This document shows, piece by piece, positions 25,161 through 34,041 of a stretch of DNA of 64,000 bases. This DNA comes from an uncultured Clostridia bacterium (GTDB lineage: Bacteria; Bacillota; Clostridia; Christensenellales; UBA1750): the NCBI GenBank assembly GCA_904393115.1, contig CAJFMX010000002.1:1-64000 (forward strand), read 5' to 3'. The notes beneath the pieces were generated by a model. It had not been told where the DNA came from. It worked only from the letters and a program-made list of their open reading frames with translations, and made no database searches. Positions within the stretch are counted from its first letter, which is position 1, and each line of letters opens with the position of its first letter. The position numbers were made by a program, and so were the translations under genes.

Positions 25161-26636
25161 ATGGACGTGTTGAAGGACTGGACCTTTGGCGTGGACTGGC
25201 GAACGACGGAGGAGTGCAAAAAGCTGCTCAAGAAGCGGAGAGAGGACCTTGCGGGCCTGCAGCAGCGCATCAAGGAGGCCAAGCTGCCCGTGATCGTCCT
25301 GATCGAGGGCTGGGGCGCGGCCGGAAAGGGCAGCACCATCCACTCGCTCATCCGCGAGCTGGACCCCCGCTTCTTCCGCGTGCTCAGCGTCAGCATGCCC
25401 ACGCCCGAGGAGAAGCGCTGGCCCTTCTTAAAGCGCCACTTCCAGAGCATCCCGGAGCAGGGGAAGATCCTCTTCCTCGACTCCGGCTGGATGGACGAGA
25501 CGGTGCGCGAGCGCCTGCGCGGCGACCTCTCGGACGCGGAGTACGCGCGGCGGATCGAGAGCGTGCGCGTCTTTGAGCGGCAGCTCGCCGCGGGCGGGTA
25601 CCTGCTGGTCAAGCTCTTCCTGCACATCAGCGCGCAGAGCCAGCGCGAGCGCATCGAGGCGCTGGAGAGCGACAAGGACACCGCCTGGCGCGTCGGCGAA
25701 AACGATTGGCGCCAGAACAAGAACTACGACCGCACGCTCGCCGCGTTTGACGACTTCATGACCGCCACCCACGCGCCGCACGCGCCCTGGAAGGTCATCG
25801 ACGGCACCCTTGCCGCCCAGGCGCAGCTCGAGAGCGCGGATTGGCTCTATCAGCGCATCTGCGCCGCCCTGGAGGAGAAGCCCTCCGCCGAGCAGCCCAA
25901 GACCGATTGGCCGCTCCTGCCGGCCATGCCCCTGCAGGACATCCCCCTGGACAAGACCATGGAGGAGGAAGAGTACCAGAAGAAGCTCAAAAAGTACCGC
26001 AAGCGCCTGGCCGAGCTGCACAACGAGCTCTACCGCAAAAAGGTGCCCGTGGTCATCGCCTACGAGGGCTGGGACGCCGCCGGCAAGGGCGGCAATATCA
26101 AGCGCCTGGCCTCCGCGCTGGACCCGCGCGGCTACGAGGTGCTGCCCATCGCCAGCCCCACGCCCGACGAGCTCCACCGCCAGTACCTCTGGCGCTTCTG
26201 GACCCGCCTGCCCAAGACCGGCCACATCGCCATCTTCGACAGGAGCTGGTACGGCCGCGTCATGGTCGAGCGGCTGGAGGGCTTCTGCACGGAGAACGAT
26301 TGGAAGCGCGCCTACGACGAGATCAACGAGTTCGAAAAGGAGCTCACCGACGCGGGCATGGTCGTGCTCAAGTTCTGGGTGCAGATCGACTCCGACACGC
26401 AGCTCGCCCGCTTCACTGAGCGGCAGAACACCCCGGAAAAGCAGTGGAAGATCACGGACGAGGACTGGCGCAACCGCGAGAAGTGGGACGCCTACCAGGT
26501 CGCCATCGACGAGATGCTCGTCAAGACCAACACGCAGAACGCGCCCTGGCACGTGCTCGAATCCGTGGACAAGCGCTACGCCCGCATCAAGGCCATGCGC
26601 CTGGTCATCCAGGCCATCGAAAAGGCGCTGAAGTGA
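25161..26636 (+). CDS. pap: Two-domain polyphosphate kinase 2 (polyphosphate:AMP phosphotransferase type)
   Basis: 491 aa, matching the roughly 500-aa class II PPK2 with two fused P-loop domains. Domain 1 has Walker A GWGAAGKGS (about 50-58). Domain 2 has GWDAAGKGG (about 300) and the lid/catalytic motifs FDRSWYGRVMVERLEGF. In this class the C-terminal domain is the active one, and the N-terminal domain has a degraded second motif (LDSGWMDETVRERL). It moves phosphate from polyphosphate to AMP, giving ADP. Start after AGGGAGGTCG. It runs alone, followed by two large inverted repeats. Confidence 0.92.
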   Translation: MDVLKDWTFGVDWRTTEECKKLLKKRREDLAGLQQRIKEAKLPVIVLIEGWGAAGKGSTIHSLIRELDPRFFRVLSVSMPTPEEKRWPFLKRHFQSIPEQGKILFLDSGWMDETVRERLRGDLSDAEYARRIESVRVFERQLAAGGYLLVKLFLHISAQSQRERIEALESDKDTAWRVGENDWRQNKNYDRTLAAFDDFMTATHAPHAPWKVIDGTLAAQAQLESADWLYQRICAALEEKPSAEQPKTDWPLLPAMPLQDIPLDKTMEEEEYQKKLKKYRKRLAELHNELYRKKVPVVIAYEGWDAAGKGGNIKRLASALDPRGYEVLPIASPTPDELHRQYLWRFWTRLPKTGHIAIFDRSWYGRVMVERLEGFCTENDWKRAYDEINEFEKELTDAGMVVLKFWVQIDSDTQLARFTERQNTPEKQWKITDEDWRNREKWDAYQVAIDEMLVKTNTQNAPWHVLESVDKRYARIKAMRLVIQAIEKALK

Positions 26637-26676
26637 GGCCTGCGGCGCCTCGCCCCACCCCGATCCCCCTCGACGC

Positions 26677-26719
26677 TTTGCAAAAGAGGAGGGGGACAAG
26701 CCCCCTCCTCTTTTGCAAA
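26677..26719. repeat. Perfect 19-bp inverted repeat (hairpin)
   Basis: TTTGCAAAAGAGGAGGGGG and its exact complement flank ACAAG. It could act as a terminator for PPK2, although the T run is short (TTTT then GCAAA). Confidence 0.85.
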
Positions 26720-26723
26720 CGGC

Positions 26724-26773
26724 CCCCCAAAGCAACGCGGAGCGCCCATGGGCGCTCCGCGTTGCTTTGGGGG
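26724..26773. repeat. Perfect 50-bp palindrome without loop
   Basis: The arms 26724-26748 and 26749-26773 are exact complements, centred on CCCA/TGGG. It lies 4 bp after the first hairpin, between convergent PPK2 and ABC-F genes, without a T tract on either side. Confidence 0.9.
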
Positions 26774-26786
26774 CCGCGCGGACTCG

Positions 26787-28364
26787 CTACGGCCGGCGCA
26801 GTTCCACGCGCTGCGTCGCGATGCGGTCGCAAAACGCCGCATCGTGCTCGACAAAGACCATCGTCGGCTGAAACTCGAGGAGCAGGTTCTCGATCTGCAC
26901 GCGGGAGAAGATGTCGATGTAGTTGAGCGGCTCGTCCCAGACGAACAGGTGCGCCTGCGCGCAGAGGGAGGCCGCCAGCAGCGCCTTCTTCTTCTGCCCC
27001 TGCGAGAAGGCGGACAGGTCCTTTTCGAACTGCGCGCGCGCAAAGTCCAGCCGGCGCAGCGTCGCAAGGAGCAGCGTGTAGTCCACGCCCCGGGCCAGCG
27101 CAAAGTCCCGCAGGCTCCCGGAAAGCGCGCTGGCGTCCTGCTCGATGCGCGAGACGACCACGCCCGCGCCCACGCGCAGCTCGCCCGCGTGCGGCACGTC
27201 CTGGCCGAGCAGCAGGCGCAGGATCGAGGACTTTCCGCTGCCGTTCGGCCCGCAGAGCGCCAGGCGCTCCCCCTGCTCAAGGGAGAAGGAGACCGGGGCG
27301 AACAGCGGCCCCGACCCGTAGTCCACCGCGAGCTTTTCGGCATAGACCAGCCGGCGCTTGCCGTAGACGAGGGGATGCAGGTGCAGCGGCTCCTCGCGCT
27401 CCAGGTCGTGCAGCAGGGCCTTCTTTTCCTCGACGGCCTTCTCCCGCCGGGCCTCGATGTGCTTGGCGCGCTTCATCATCTTGGCGGACTTGGCCCCGAT
27501 AAAGCCGCGGTCCGCGGCGTGGGAGCCGATCTTGGAGGCCTCCACGCGGTCCGCCCAGTCCGCCTTTTGCCGGCCTGCCTGCGCAAGGCGCGCGATCTCG
27601 CCCTGCAGGCGCGCGTTCTCCTCCAGCTCGAATTGGTCGCGCGCGTCGCGGTTGAAGCGCCAGGAGCTGTAGTTGCCCTGCTGCACCTCGATGCTCTGGC
27701 GATTGAGGGAGAGGATGTGGTCGCAGGCGCCGTCGAGCAGCGCGCGGTCGTGCGAGACGAGGATGAACCCCTTCTTCGCCGCAAGATACGCTTGCAGCAG
27801 GCGTCGGCCCTCCGCGTCCAGGTGGTTGGTCGGCTCGTCGATGAGCAGAAACGCGTTCTTGCGCAGGAACAGCGCCGCGAGCTGGACCTTCGCCCGCTCC
27901 CCGGGGGAGAGCGTCGCATACGGCCGGTCCAGCGCGGCGGGGTCCAGGCCGAGCTTGCCGGTCTCTGCCAGCAGCCGCGCATCCAGTGCATAGCCGTCCA
28001 GCTCCAGGTATTCGCCCAGCGCCTCGGCGTAGGCCTGCGCGCCGTCCGGGTCCGCGAGGGCCGCCTCCATGCGCGCCTCCAGCTCCGCATAGGGCCCGGC
28101 GTGCGCCCGCGCGACCTCGCGCGCCGGCCGGCCCTCGTCCGGGACGGGGAAGGGGAAGAGGTCGAACGCGCAGGGCGAGACCACGCGCCCGGTCGCCCCC
28201 TCCATCCCCATCAGGATGCGCAGAAGGGTCGTCTTCCCCTTGCCGTTGCGGCCGATGAAGCCCAGCTTCCAGTCGGTGTCCAGGGTGAAGCTGACGTGGG
28301 AAAAGATCATCTCCCCACTGTCCGGATATTGAAAGGAAAGGTCGATGACCTGAATGGCTGCCAT
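26787..28364 (-). CDS. ABC-F ribosomal protection protein, Lsa/Vga-like
   Basis: 525 aa. Two ATP-binding domains on one chain and no membrane helices, as in ABC-F proteins. Walker A1 GRNGKGKTT (38-46) and A2 GPNGSGKSS, signatures LSPGE and FSQGQ, and the Walker B/H-loops DEPTNHLD...SHD and DEPLNYID...EHD are visible. A Lys/Glu-rich interdomain linker lies between the two cassettes (about 270-330). The Lsa-type layout suggests ejection of lincosamides, streptogramin A or pleuromutilins from the ribosome, but the drug spectrum is not readable. The ATG at 28364 follows GAGGAGGG. The 5' leader carries a short ORF and a terminator, the arrangement used for antibiotic-induced attenuation. Confidence 0.85.
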   Translation of the reverse strand: MAAIQVIDLSFQYPDSGEMIFSHVSFTLDTDWKLGFIGRNGKGKTTLLRILMGMEGATGRVVSPCAFDLFPFPVPDEGRPAREVARAHAGPYAELEARMEAALADPDGAQAYAEALGEYLELDGYALDARLLAETGKLGLDPAALDRPYATLSPGERAKVQLAALFLRKNAFLLIDEPTNHLDAEGRRLLQAYLAAKKGFILVSHDRALLDGACDHILSLNRQSIEVQQGNYSSWRFNRDARDQFELEENARLQGEIARLAQAGRQKADWADRVEASKIGSHAADRGFIGAKSAKMMKRAKHIEARREKAVEEKKALLHDLEREEPLHLHPLVYGKRRLVYAEKLAVDYGSGPLFAPVSFSLEQGERLALCGPNGSGKSSILRLLLGQDVPHAGELRVGAGVVVSRIEQDASALSGSLRDFALARGVDYTLLLATLRRLDFARAQFEKDLSAFSQGQKKKALLAASLCAQAHLFVWDEPLNYIDIFSRVQIENLLLEFQPTMVFVEHDAAFCDRIATQRVELRRP

Positions 28365-28405
28365 GCGGCATCCCTCCTCGCTTGCAAAAAAAGATCGAAC
28401 AAAGA

Positions 28406-28449
28406 CAAAAACGGGCCTGCGGAAAAGAACATCCGCAGGCCCGTTTTTG
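28406..28449 (-). terminator. Leader terminator (attenuator) of the ABC-F gene
   Basis: The stem CAAAAACGGGCCTGCGG / CCGCAGGCCCGTTTTTG (17 bp, 10-nt loop), T-rich on the minus strand, lies between the promoter (28616-28644) and the ABC-F start (28364). A terminator here would stop most transcripts before the gene. It fits attenuation; the antiterminator partner was not found by eye. Confidence 0.8.
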
Positions 28450-28560
28450 ACGAAGTGGGAGACGCCAATGCCCAGGGAATGCCCTCTTCCTGCCCCGCCA
28501 TGTTTTGCGCGCAAAAAATCGGGCGGAATTCCCCGCCGAAAGGATTTGCGTTCATGGCGC

Positions 28561-28581
28561 TCAGCAGCAGGCAGAAAGCAC
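28561..28581 (-). CDS. Putative leader peptide of the ABC-F attenuator (6 aa)
   Basis: Minus-strand GTG CTT TCT GCC TGC TGC TGA (VLSACC, read as MLSACC) has GGAGGG 6 bp upstream. The promoter start would be about 28609, so this is the first ORF of the transcript. Leader peptides of this size precede vmlR/lsa-type ABC-F genes, where ribosomes stalled by drug alter leader folding. Translation is inferred. Confidence 0.6.
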   Translation of the reverse strand: MLSACC

Positions 28582-28615
28582 GGCTTTCCCTCCGTTTCGT
28601 CTCGATTCGGGAACT

Positions 28616-28644
28616 AGGATAGCACAGACGGCGCGGCCTGTCAA
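28616..28644 (-). promoter_or_regulatory. Promoter of the ABC-F gene
   Basis: On the minus strand -35 TTGACA (perfect), a 17-bp spacer and -10 TATCCT (plus-strand AGGATA at 28616-28621). The -35 hexamer overlaps the stop codon of the upstream hypothetical gene at 28641-28643. Confidence 0.85.
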
Positions 28645-29075
28645 GCGCAGCCCGCGCGCAGGGCCGTGGAGTAGAGGGAGATGCGCGCGTCGTACGTCAA
28701 GCGGTACAGCCCGGCGCCCATCTCGACCGCGCAGCGGGGATAGAGGTCGCAGCTGCACTGCAGCTGGCAGCCGAAGCGCATCTTTTCCTCGGAAAACGGC
28801 GTGCAGAGCGCGGCGGAGAGGTGCACCTCCGCGCGCTGGGCCGCGTCCCTGCCCACCACCATCACCGGCACGGTCAGGTCGTACACCCAGCGGCGCAGCG
28901 CAGGGTCCTCGGCGCTTCCCTCCTGGCCGCGCAGGGACGCGCGGCATTGGTCCCAAATGGGGTACATGCCCTCCACCGGCCCGCGAAGGCGCGGGCAGGA
29001 AACGATTTCGCTCCGCAGCAGGATCTCCTGGTGGGAGCGGTACAGCGTCGGTTCGCATTGCAGTTGCGGATGCAT
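28641..29075 (-). CDS. Hypothetical Cys-rich protein (144 aa)
   Basis: I do not recognise it firmly. 144 aa, no signal peptide or membrane helix. It has beta-rich stretches and Cys residues at QLQCEP, SCPRL, AALCTP, FGCQLQCSC, YPRCAV and AGCA. The alternating DLTVPVMVVG and LYRLTYDARISLY strands faintly recall SPOCS/DUF3794 spore-coat domains, which would fit a sporulating host, but this is weak. The ATG at 29075 follows TCAGGAGGAAAGAG. No operon with the ABC-F gene is needed, since that gene has its own promoter. Confidence 0.55.
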   Translation of the reverse strand: MHPQLQCEPTLYRSHQEILLRSEIVSCPRLRGPVEGMYPIWDQCRASLRGQEGSAEDPALRRWVYDLTVPVMVVGRDAAQRAEVHLSAALCTPFSEEKMRFGCQLQCSCDLYPRCAVEMGAGLYRLTYDARISLYSTALRAGCA

Positions 29076-29202
29076 CTCTCTTTCCTCCTGAATCTTGATC
29101 GGTTGTGCCTTTCATTCTATGCGCGAAAGGACCCCAACTTGCCTCGCATTGCGAACGTTTCGTAAAATGTGAAGGGAATGCCGGTTTTTCCGGGCTTTGC
29201 TC

Positions 29203-29231
29203 TTGCTTTTCGGGCAAAGATATGCTACCAT
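29203..29231 (+). promoter_or_regulatory. Promoter for tig-clpPX
   Basis: -35 TTGCTT (29203-29208), a 17-bp spacer and -10 TACCAT (29226-29231) with TGC extended element, 72 bp before tig. Confidence 0.65.
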
Positions 29232-29303
29232 TCCTAAGATAGTGTTTGAGTTTGACTGCGCTGCAACAAGAGAGAGGCGCAGCATTTGGAGGGTTAAACA
29301 AAG

Positions 29304-30593
29304 ATGAGCGCAACGATGGAGAAACTTTCGTCCAACCAGGTCAAGCTGACCGTCACCGTCCCCGCCGCCGACTTTGAGGCGGCCATGGGCAAGGCCTACG
29401 GAAAGCTCAAGAACCGCCTGACCGTCCCCGGCTTCCGCAAGGGCAAGGCCCCGCGCAAGGTCATCGAGAACTACTACGGCACCGGCGTCCTGGTGGAGGA
29501 GGCCTTTAACGACGTCCTTCCCGACTCCTACGACAAGGCCGTGGAGGAGACCGGCGCAAAGCCCGTCGCGCAGCCCGAGATCGACATCGAGTCCATCGGC
29601 GCAGGCGAGGACTGCGTCTACACCGCCACCGTCTACGTCCGCCCGGAGGTGACCCTGGGCCAGTATAAGGGCATCGCTGCCCCCGCGGCCAAGTGGGAAG
29701 TTACCGCGGAGGAGATCGACCGCGAGATCGACCGCGCGGCCGAGCGCGTCTCCCGCATGGTCGACGTCGAGGACCGCGCGGCCGAGATGGGCGACACCGC
29801 CAACATCGACTACGCCGGCACCGTCGACGGCGTGGCCTTTGAGGGCGGCACCTCCCAGAACATGCCCCTGGAACTTGGCAGCGGCATGTTCATCCCCGGT
29901 TTCGAAGAGCAGATTGTGGGTATGAATAAAGGGGAGGAGCGCGACATCACCGTCACCTTCCCCGAGGACTACCGCGCCACCGACCTTGCCGGCAAGGAGG
30001 CCGTCTTCCACGTCAAGCTCAACTCCCTCTCCCGCAAGGAGAAGCCGGAGATCAACGACGAGTTCGCCAAGGACGTCTCCGAGTTTGACACCCTGGCCGA
30101 CTACCGCGCCGACATCGAGAAGCGCCTGAGCGAGCAGGCCAAGAACCGCGCGGAGAACGAGCGCCGCGACAAGATCATCGAGACCGTCTGCGAGAATGCG
30201 ACCGTCGACATCCCGCAGCCCATGGTTGAGCGCCAGATCGACCAGCGCATCAACGAGATGGAAATGCGCATGCGCTACCAGGGCCTGAAGCTGGAGGACT
30301 TCCTCAAGTACACCGGCCAGACGCTGGAGCAGATTCGCGCGAACTATGAAGAGGGCGCTAAGAAGCAGGTCCTGGCCGAGGTCGTGCTCGACGCCATCCG
30401 CGAGGCGGAGGGCATCGACGCCACCGACGAAGAGGTCGACGCCGAAATCGCCAAGTACGCCGAGAGCGCGGAAAAGTCCGCCGAGGACATCAAGAAGACG
30501 CTCTCTGACGCGGACATGGACTACTTCCGCGAGATGGTCAAGACCCAGAAGGTCATCGACATGATCGTCTCTTCCGCAGTCGAGGCGGAGTAA
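29304..30593 (+). CDS. tig: Trigger factor
   Basis: 429 aa, typical length. The ribosome-binding N-domain with the GFRKGKAPRK-type signature (about 44-50), the FKBP-like peptidyl-prolyl isomerase domain (GDTANIDYAGTVDG, about 165) and the helical C-domain are in order. It is the first chaperone to meet nascent chains at the exit tunnel. ATG at 29304 follows TTTGGAGGG. It starts the tig-clpP-clpX block found in many Clostridia. A hairpin, but no terminator, separates it from clpP. Confidence 0.97.
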   Translation: MSATMEKLSSNQVKLTVTVPAADFEAAMGKAYGKLKNRLTVPGFRKGKAPRKVIENYYGTGVLVEEAFNDVLPDSYDKAVEETGAKPVAQPEIDIESIGAGEDCVYTATVYVRPEVTLGQYKGIAAPAAKWEVTAEEIDREIDRAAERVSRMVDVEDRAAEMGDTANIDYAGTVDGVAFEGGTSQNMPLELGSGMFIPGFEEQIVGMNKGEERDITVTFPEDYRATDLAGKEAVFHVKLNSLSRKEKPEINDEFAKDVSEFDTLADYRADIEKRLSEQAKNRAENERRDKIIETVCENATVDIPQPMVERQIDQRINEMEMRMRYQGLKLEDFLKYTGQTLEQIRANYEEGAKKQVLAEVVLDAIREAEGIDATDEEVDAEIAKYAESAEKSAEDIKKTLSDADMDYFREMVKTQKVIDMIVSSAVEAE

Positions 30594-30603
30594 AAGAGAA
30601 ACG

Positions 30604-30641
30604 CGCAATGCTCCGAAGCCTCCCGCTCGGAGCATTGCGCG
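30604..30641 (+). other. Intercistronic hairpin between tig and clpP
   Basis: GCGCAATGCTCCGA pairs perfectly with TCGGAGCATTGCGC around a 10-nt loop, just after the tig stop codon. No T tract follows, so it probably affects mRNA processing or stability, or leaks partial termination. Confidence 0.7.
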
Positions 30642-30719
30642 CATAAGCGCCCGCATTCTGGCAAACAACAAGTAGGCAGCAGCGCTGCCGCGCCTTTGGC
30701 GCAAAAGGAGGGAAACCCT

Positions 30720-31304
30720 ATGAGCCTTGTCCCTATCGTCGTAGAACAGACCAACCGCGGCGAAAGATCCTATGACATCTATTCCCGCCTGCTCAAGGAC
30801 CGCATCATCTTCCTTTCCGGGGAGATCGACGATGTGACGGCGAACCTGGTCGTCGCGCAGATGCTCTTCCTGGAGATGGAGGACCCAGATAAGGAGATCA
30901 ACCTCTACATCAACAGCCCCGGCGGCTCTGTCACGGCGGGCATGGCGATCTATGACACCATGCAGTACCTGCGCTGCCCGGTTTCGACCCTGTGCATCGG
31001 CATGGCGGCTTCCATGGGCGCCTTCCTGCTGACCGCCGGCGCCAAGGGCATGCGCCGCATCCTGCCCAATGCCGAGGTCATGATCCACCAGCCCCTCGGC
31101 GGCGCGCAGGGCCAGGCGACCGACATCGCCATCCACGCCGAGTACATCATGAAGATCAAGAAAAAGCTCAATACCATCCTCGCGCAGCGCACCGGCCAGC
31201 CCTTGGAAAAGGTCGAGGCCGACACCGAGCGCGACCACTTCCTCTCCGCGGAGGAGGCGCTGGCCTACGGCATCGTGGACGAGATCGTCGCGCCCCGCCG
31301 CTGA
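30720..31304 (+). CDS. clpP: ATP-dependent Clp protease proteolytic subunit
   Basis: 194 aa, standard ClpP. The catalytic Ser lies in [11 protein letters not shown] (about S98) and the His in IHQPLGG (about H123). The hydrophobic and handle regions follow, ending DEIVAPRR. It forms the two-ring 14-mer that degrades proteins unfolded by ClpX. Start ATG at 30720 after AAAAGGAGGGAAACCCT. In operon with clpX 32 bp downstream. Confidence 0.98.
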   Translation: MSLVPIVVEQTNRGERSYDIYSRLLKDRIIFLSGEIDDVTANLVVAQMLFLEMEDPDKEINLYINSPGGSVTAGMAIYDTMQYLRCPVSTLCIGMAASMGAFLLTAGAKGMRRILPNAEVMIHQPLGGAQGQATDIAIHAEYIMKIKKKLNTILAQRTGQPLEKVEADTERDHFLSAEEALAYGIVDEIVAPRR

Positions 31305-31335
31305 CGCAATTCGATTTTGTTAAAAGGGGTAAAGC

Positions 31336-32649
<1,314 letters not shown>

Positions 32650-32672
32650 ACAAACGCCCTCTGCAGAAAAAG

Positions 32673-32714
32673 ACCCCCGTGCTCCAGCCCATTCGGCCGG
32701 AACACGGGGGTTCC
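32673..32714 (+). terminator. Terminator-like hairpin after clpX
   Basis: ACCCCCGTG and CACGGGGGT pair around an inner GC-rich loop. The T tract is short (TTCC), so efficiency is doubtful. Confidence 0.6.
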
Positions 32715-32791
32715 GTTTGCAGAAACCCCATCCGCGGAAATCCACAGCGGCGGCGTGTCGCGAGGAAGCGTTTCGACTTTGCCGACACGCA

Positions 32792-32835
32792 AAAACCCCT
32801 GTGTTCTGGCCATTCTGCCAGGACACAGGGGCTTT
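32792..32835 (-). terminator. Intrinsic terminator of the CmpB-like gene
   Basis: AACCCCTGTGTTCTGGC pairs with GCCAGGACACAGGGGCTT. On the minus strand a TTTTT tract follows, directly behind the stop codon at 32838. Confidence 0.8.
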
Positions 32836-32837
32836 GT

Positions 32838-33860
32838 TTACTCGCCGGTGAAGACCATGCCGGGGAAGATCTTCTCCATCCGCTCGTCCGTGAAGCGCTC
32901 GTCGACGAACTGCATGAACGCGTTCTGCGGGGGGATGTCGTCCATGCGCTGAATCCAGCGGGCCAGCGCCAGGCACGTCACGGCCGCGTCCAGGACGAAG
33001 AACGCAAAGACCACCCACGTCAGCGCCTTGCCCACGCGGTTGGGGATCTTCAGGATCCACTTGGCCATCAGCGGGTAGAGCCGCTTGATCCACAGCACGC
33101 CCAGCACGCCCCAGAAGATGGAGTAGAGCAGGCAGATCCGCCCGTTCAGGTTGAAGGGCAGGTGGCTGTAGTCCCACGAGCGCGAGCCGAGGATCAATTC
33201 CTGCAGGAAGGAGCACCCGTACTCCACCGCGCTGCCCACGAGCATGCCGCTGAGGAACGAGAGCCAGGGCCCGCGGTTGCGGTAGCGGTAGAGCGCCAGC
33301 GTCAGCGCCACCGCGCCCACGCCGTACAGCGGGTTGAACGGCCCGTAAACCAGCGCCGTGCGGCTCTCGATGTAGCCGTGGATCACCAGGCACCAGATCA
33401 CCTCGACGACCACGCCCAGGAAGCTGCCCAGGTAGAACACCCACAGCAGCTTGTAGAGCCCGACGCCCTTGGTGAAGTGGTTGCTCGCCGCCTCCTGCGC
33501 GTCGATCACCGCGTTGGGCGGCGTGTTCAGGCGCAGGCGCCGCTTTTTGCGCGGCGGGCGGACGTCGTTCCACCGCGCGCCGAGCTCGTCGCGCACGCCG
33601 AAGAGCTGCTGGCGCGCGCGCATGATGTTGGTCGCCGCGCGGCGGAGGGAGTCCAGCTCCCCGCGCACCTTGCGGTCCATGGCCTCCGGGTCCTCCGGAT
33701 GGAGCATGGTCGGGTAGAAATCCGCCATCTCCCTGGCGGTCTTCTCCGTGCTCTCCAGCAGGTCCCGGCTGCGCGCCTCCACGTCGGAAACGTAGGCATC
33801 CTGCGGCGCAGCCTCCGGGGCAAAGACCTGTTCTTGCGTCTTCTTCTTCCTCAATCCCAT
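32838..33860 (-). CDS. Multi-pass membrane protein, CmpB/DUF1113 type
   Basis: 340 aa. An N-terminal cytosolic part of about 115 residues, rich in charged helices, is followed by roughly 5-6 hydrophobic segments (for example LLWVFYLGSFLGVVVEVIWCL and LYGVGAVALTLALY, and a YGCSFLQELI segment). This is the pattern of the putative ABC-type CmpB (DUF1113) membrane proteins, whose role is unknown. The ATG at 33860 abuts GGAGGG with no spacing; a TTG at 33854 has better spacing (6 bp) and could be the true start. A promoter lies upstream. Confidence 0.7.
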   Translation of the reverse strand: MGLRKKKTQEQVFAPEAAPQDAYVSDVEARSRDLLESTEKTAREMADFYPTMLHPEDPEAMDRKVRGELDSLRRAATNIMRARQQLFGVRDELGARWNDVRPPRKKRRLRLNTPPNAVIDAQEAASNHFTKGVGLYKLLWVFYLGSFLGVVVEVIWCLVIHGYIESRTALVYGPFNPLYGVGAVALTLALYRYRNRGPWLSFLSGMLVGSAVEYGCSFLQELILGSRSWDYSHLPFNLNGRICLLYSIFWGVLGVLWIKRLYPLMAKWILKIPNRVGKALTWVVFAFFVLDAAVTCLALARWIQRMDDIPPQNAFMQFVDERFTDERMEKIFPGMVFTGE

Positions 33861-33914
33861 CCCTCCGAGCCTTGTTCTGCCGCGGCGCCTTCCCCGGGCC
33901 GCAGCGCTGCTTCC

Positions 33915-33943
33915 ATTATATCGAAAAACCGCGAAAGGGGCAA
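33915..33943 (-). promoter_or_regulatory. Promoter for the CmpB-like gene
   Basis: On the minus strand -35 TTGCCC, a 17-bp spacer and a perfect -10 TATAAT (plus-strand ATTATA at 33915-33920), 55 bp before the ATG. Confidence 0.85.
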
Positions 33944-33956
33944 TTGTTTTGTTGTT

Positions 33957-33992
33957 AAACGGTTTGCACGGGGCAAACGGTTTGCACGGGGC
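33957..33992. repeat. Two perfect 18-bp tandem repeats
   Basis: AAACGGTTTGCACGGGGC is repeated exactly at 33957-33974 and 33975-33992. It sits directly upstream of the minus-strand promoter of the CmpB-like gene. The internal GCAAACGGTTTGC is a near-palindrome. Confidence 0.8.
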
Positions 33993-33999
33993 AAACAAT

Positions 34000-34026
34000 T
34001 TGCCCGCCGCATTGCGCGGCGGGCAA
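34000..34026 (-). terminator. GC-rich hairpin after the apiosidase-like gene
   Basis: TTGCCCGCCGC / GCGGCGGGCAA flank ATTGC, 15 bp beyond the stop codon at 34042. The following minus-strand sequence is only AAATTGTTT, a weak T tract. Confidence 0.55.
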
Positions 34027-34041
34027 GCGGGGAGGAGGACC

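Noticed and set aside
26677-26773. Possible insertion sequence ends
   Set aside because: No transposase, no target-site duplication and the two inverted repeats are unrelated to each other.
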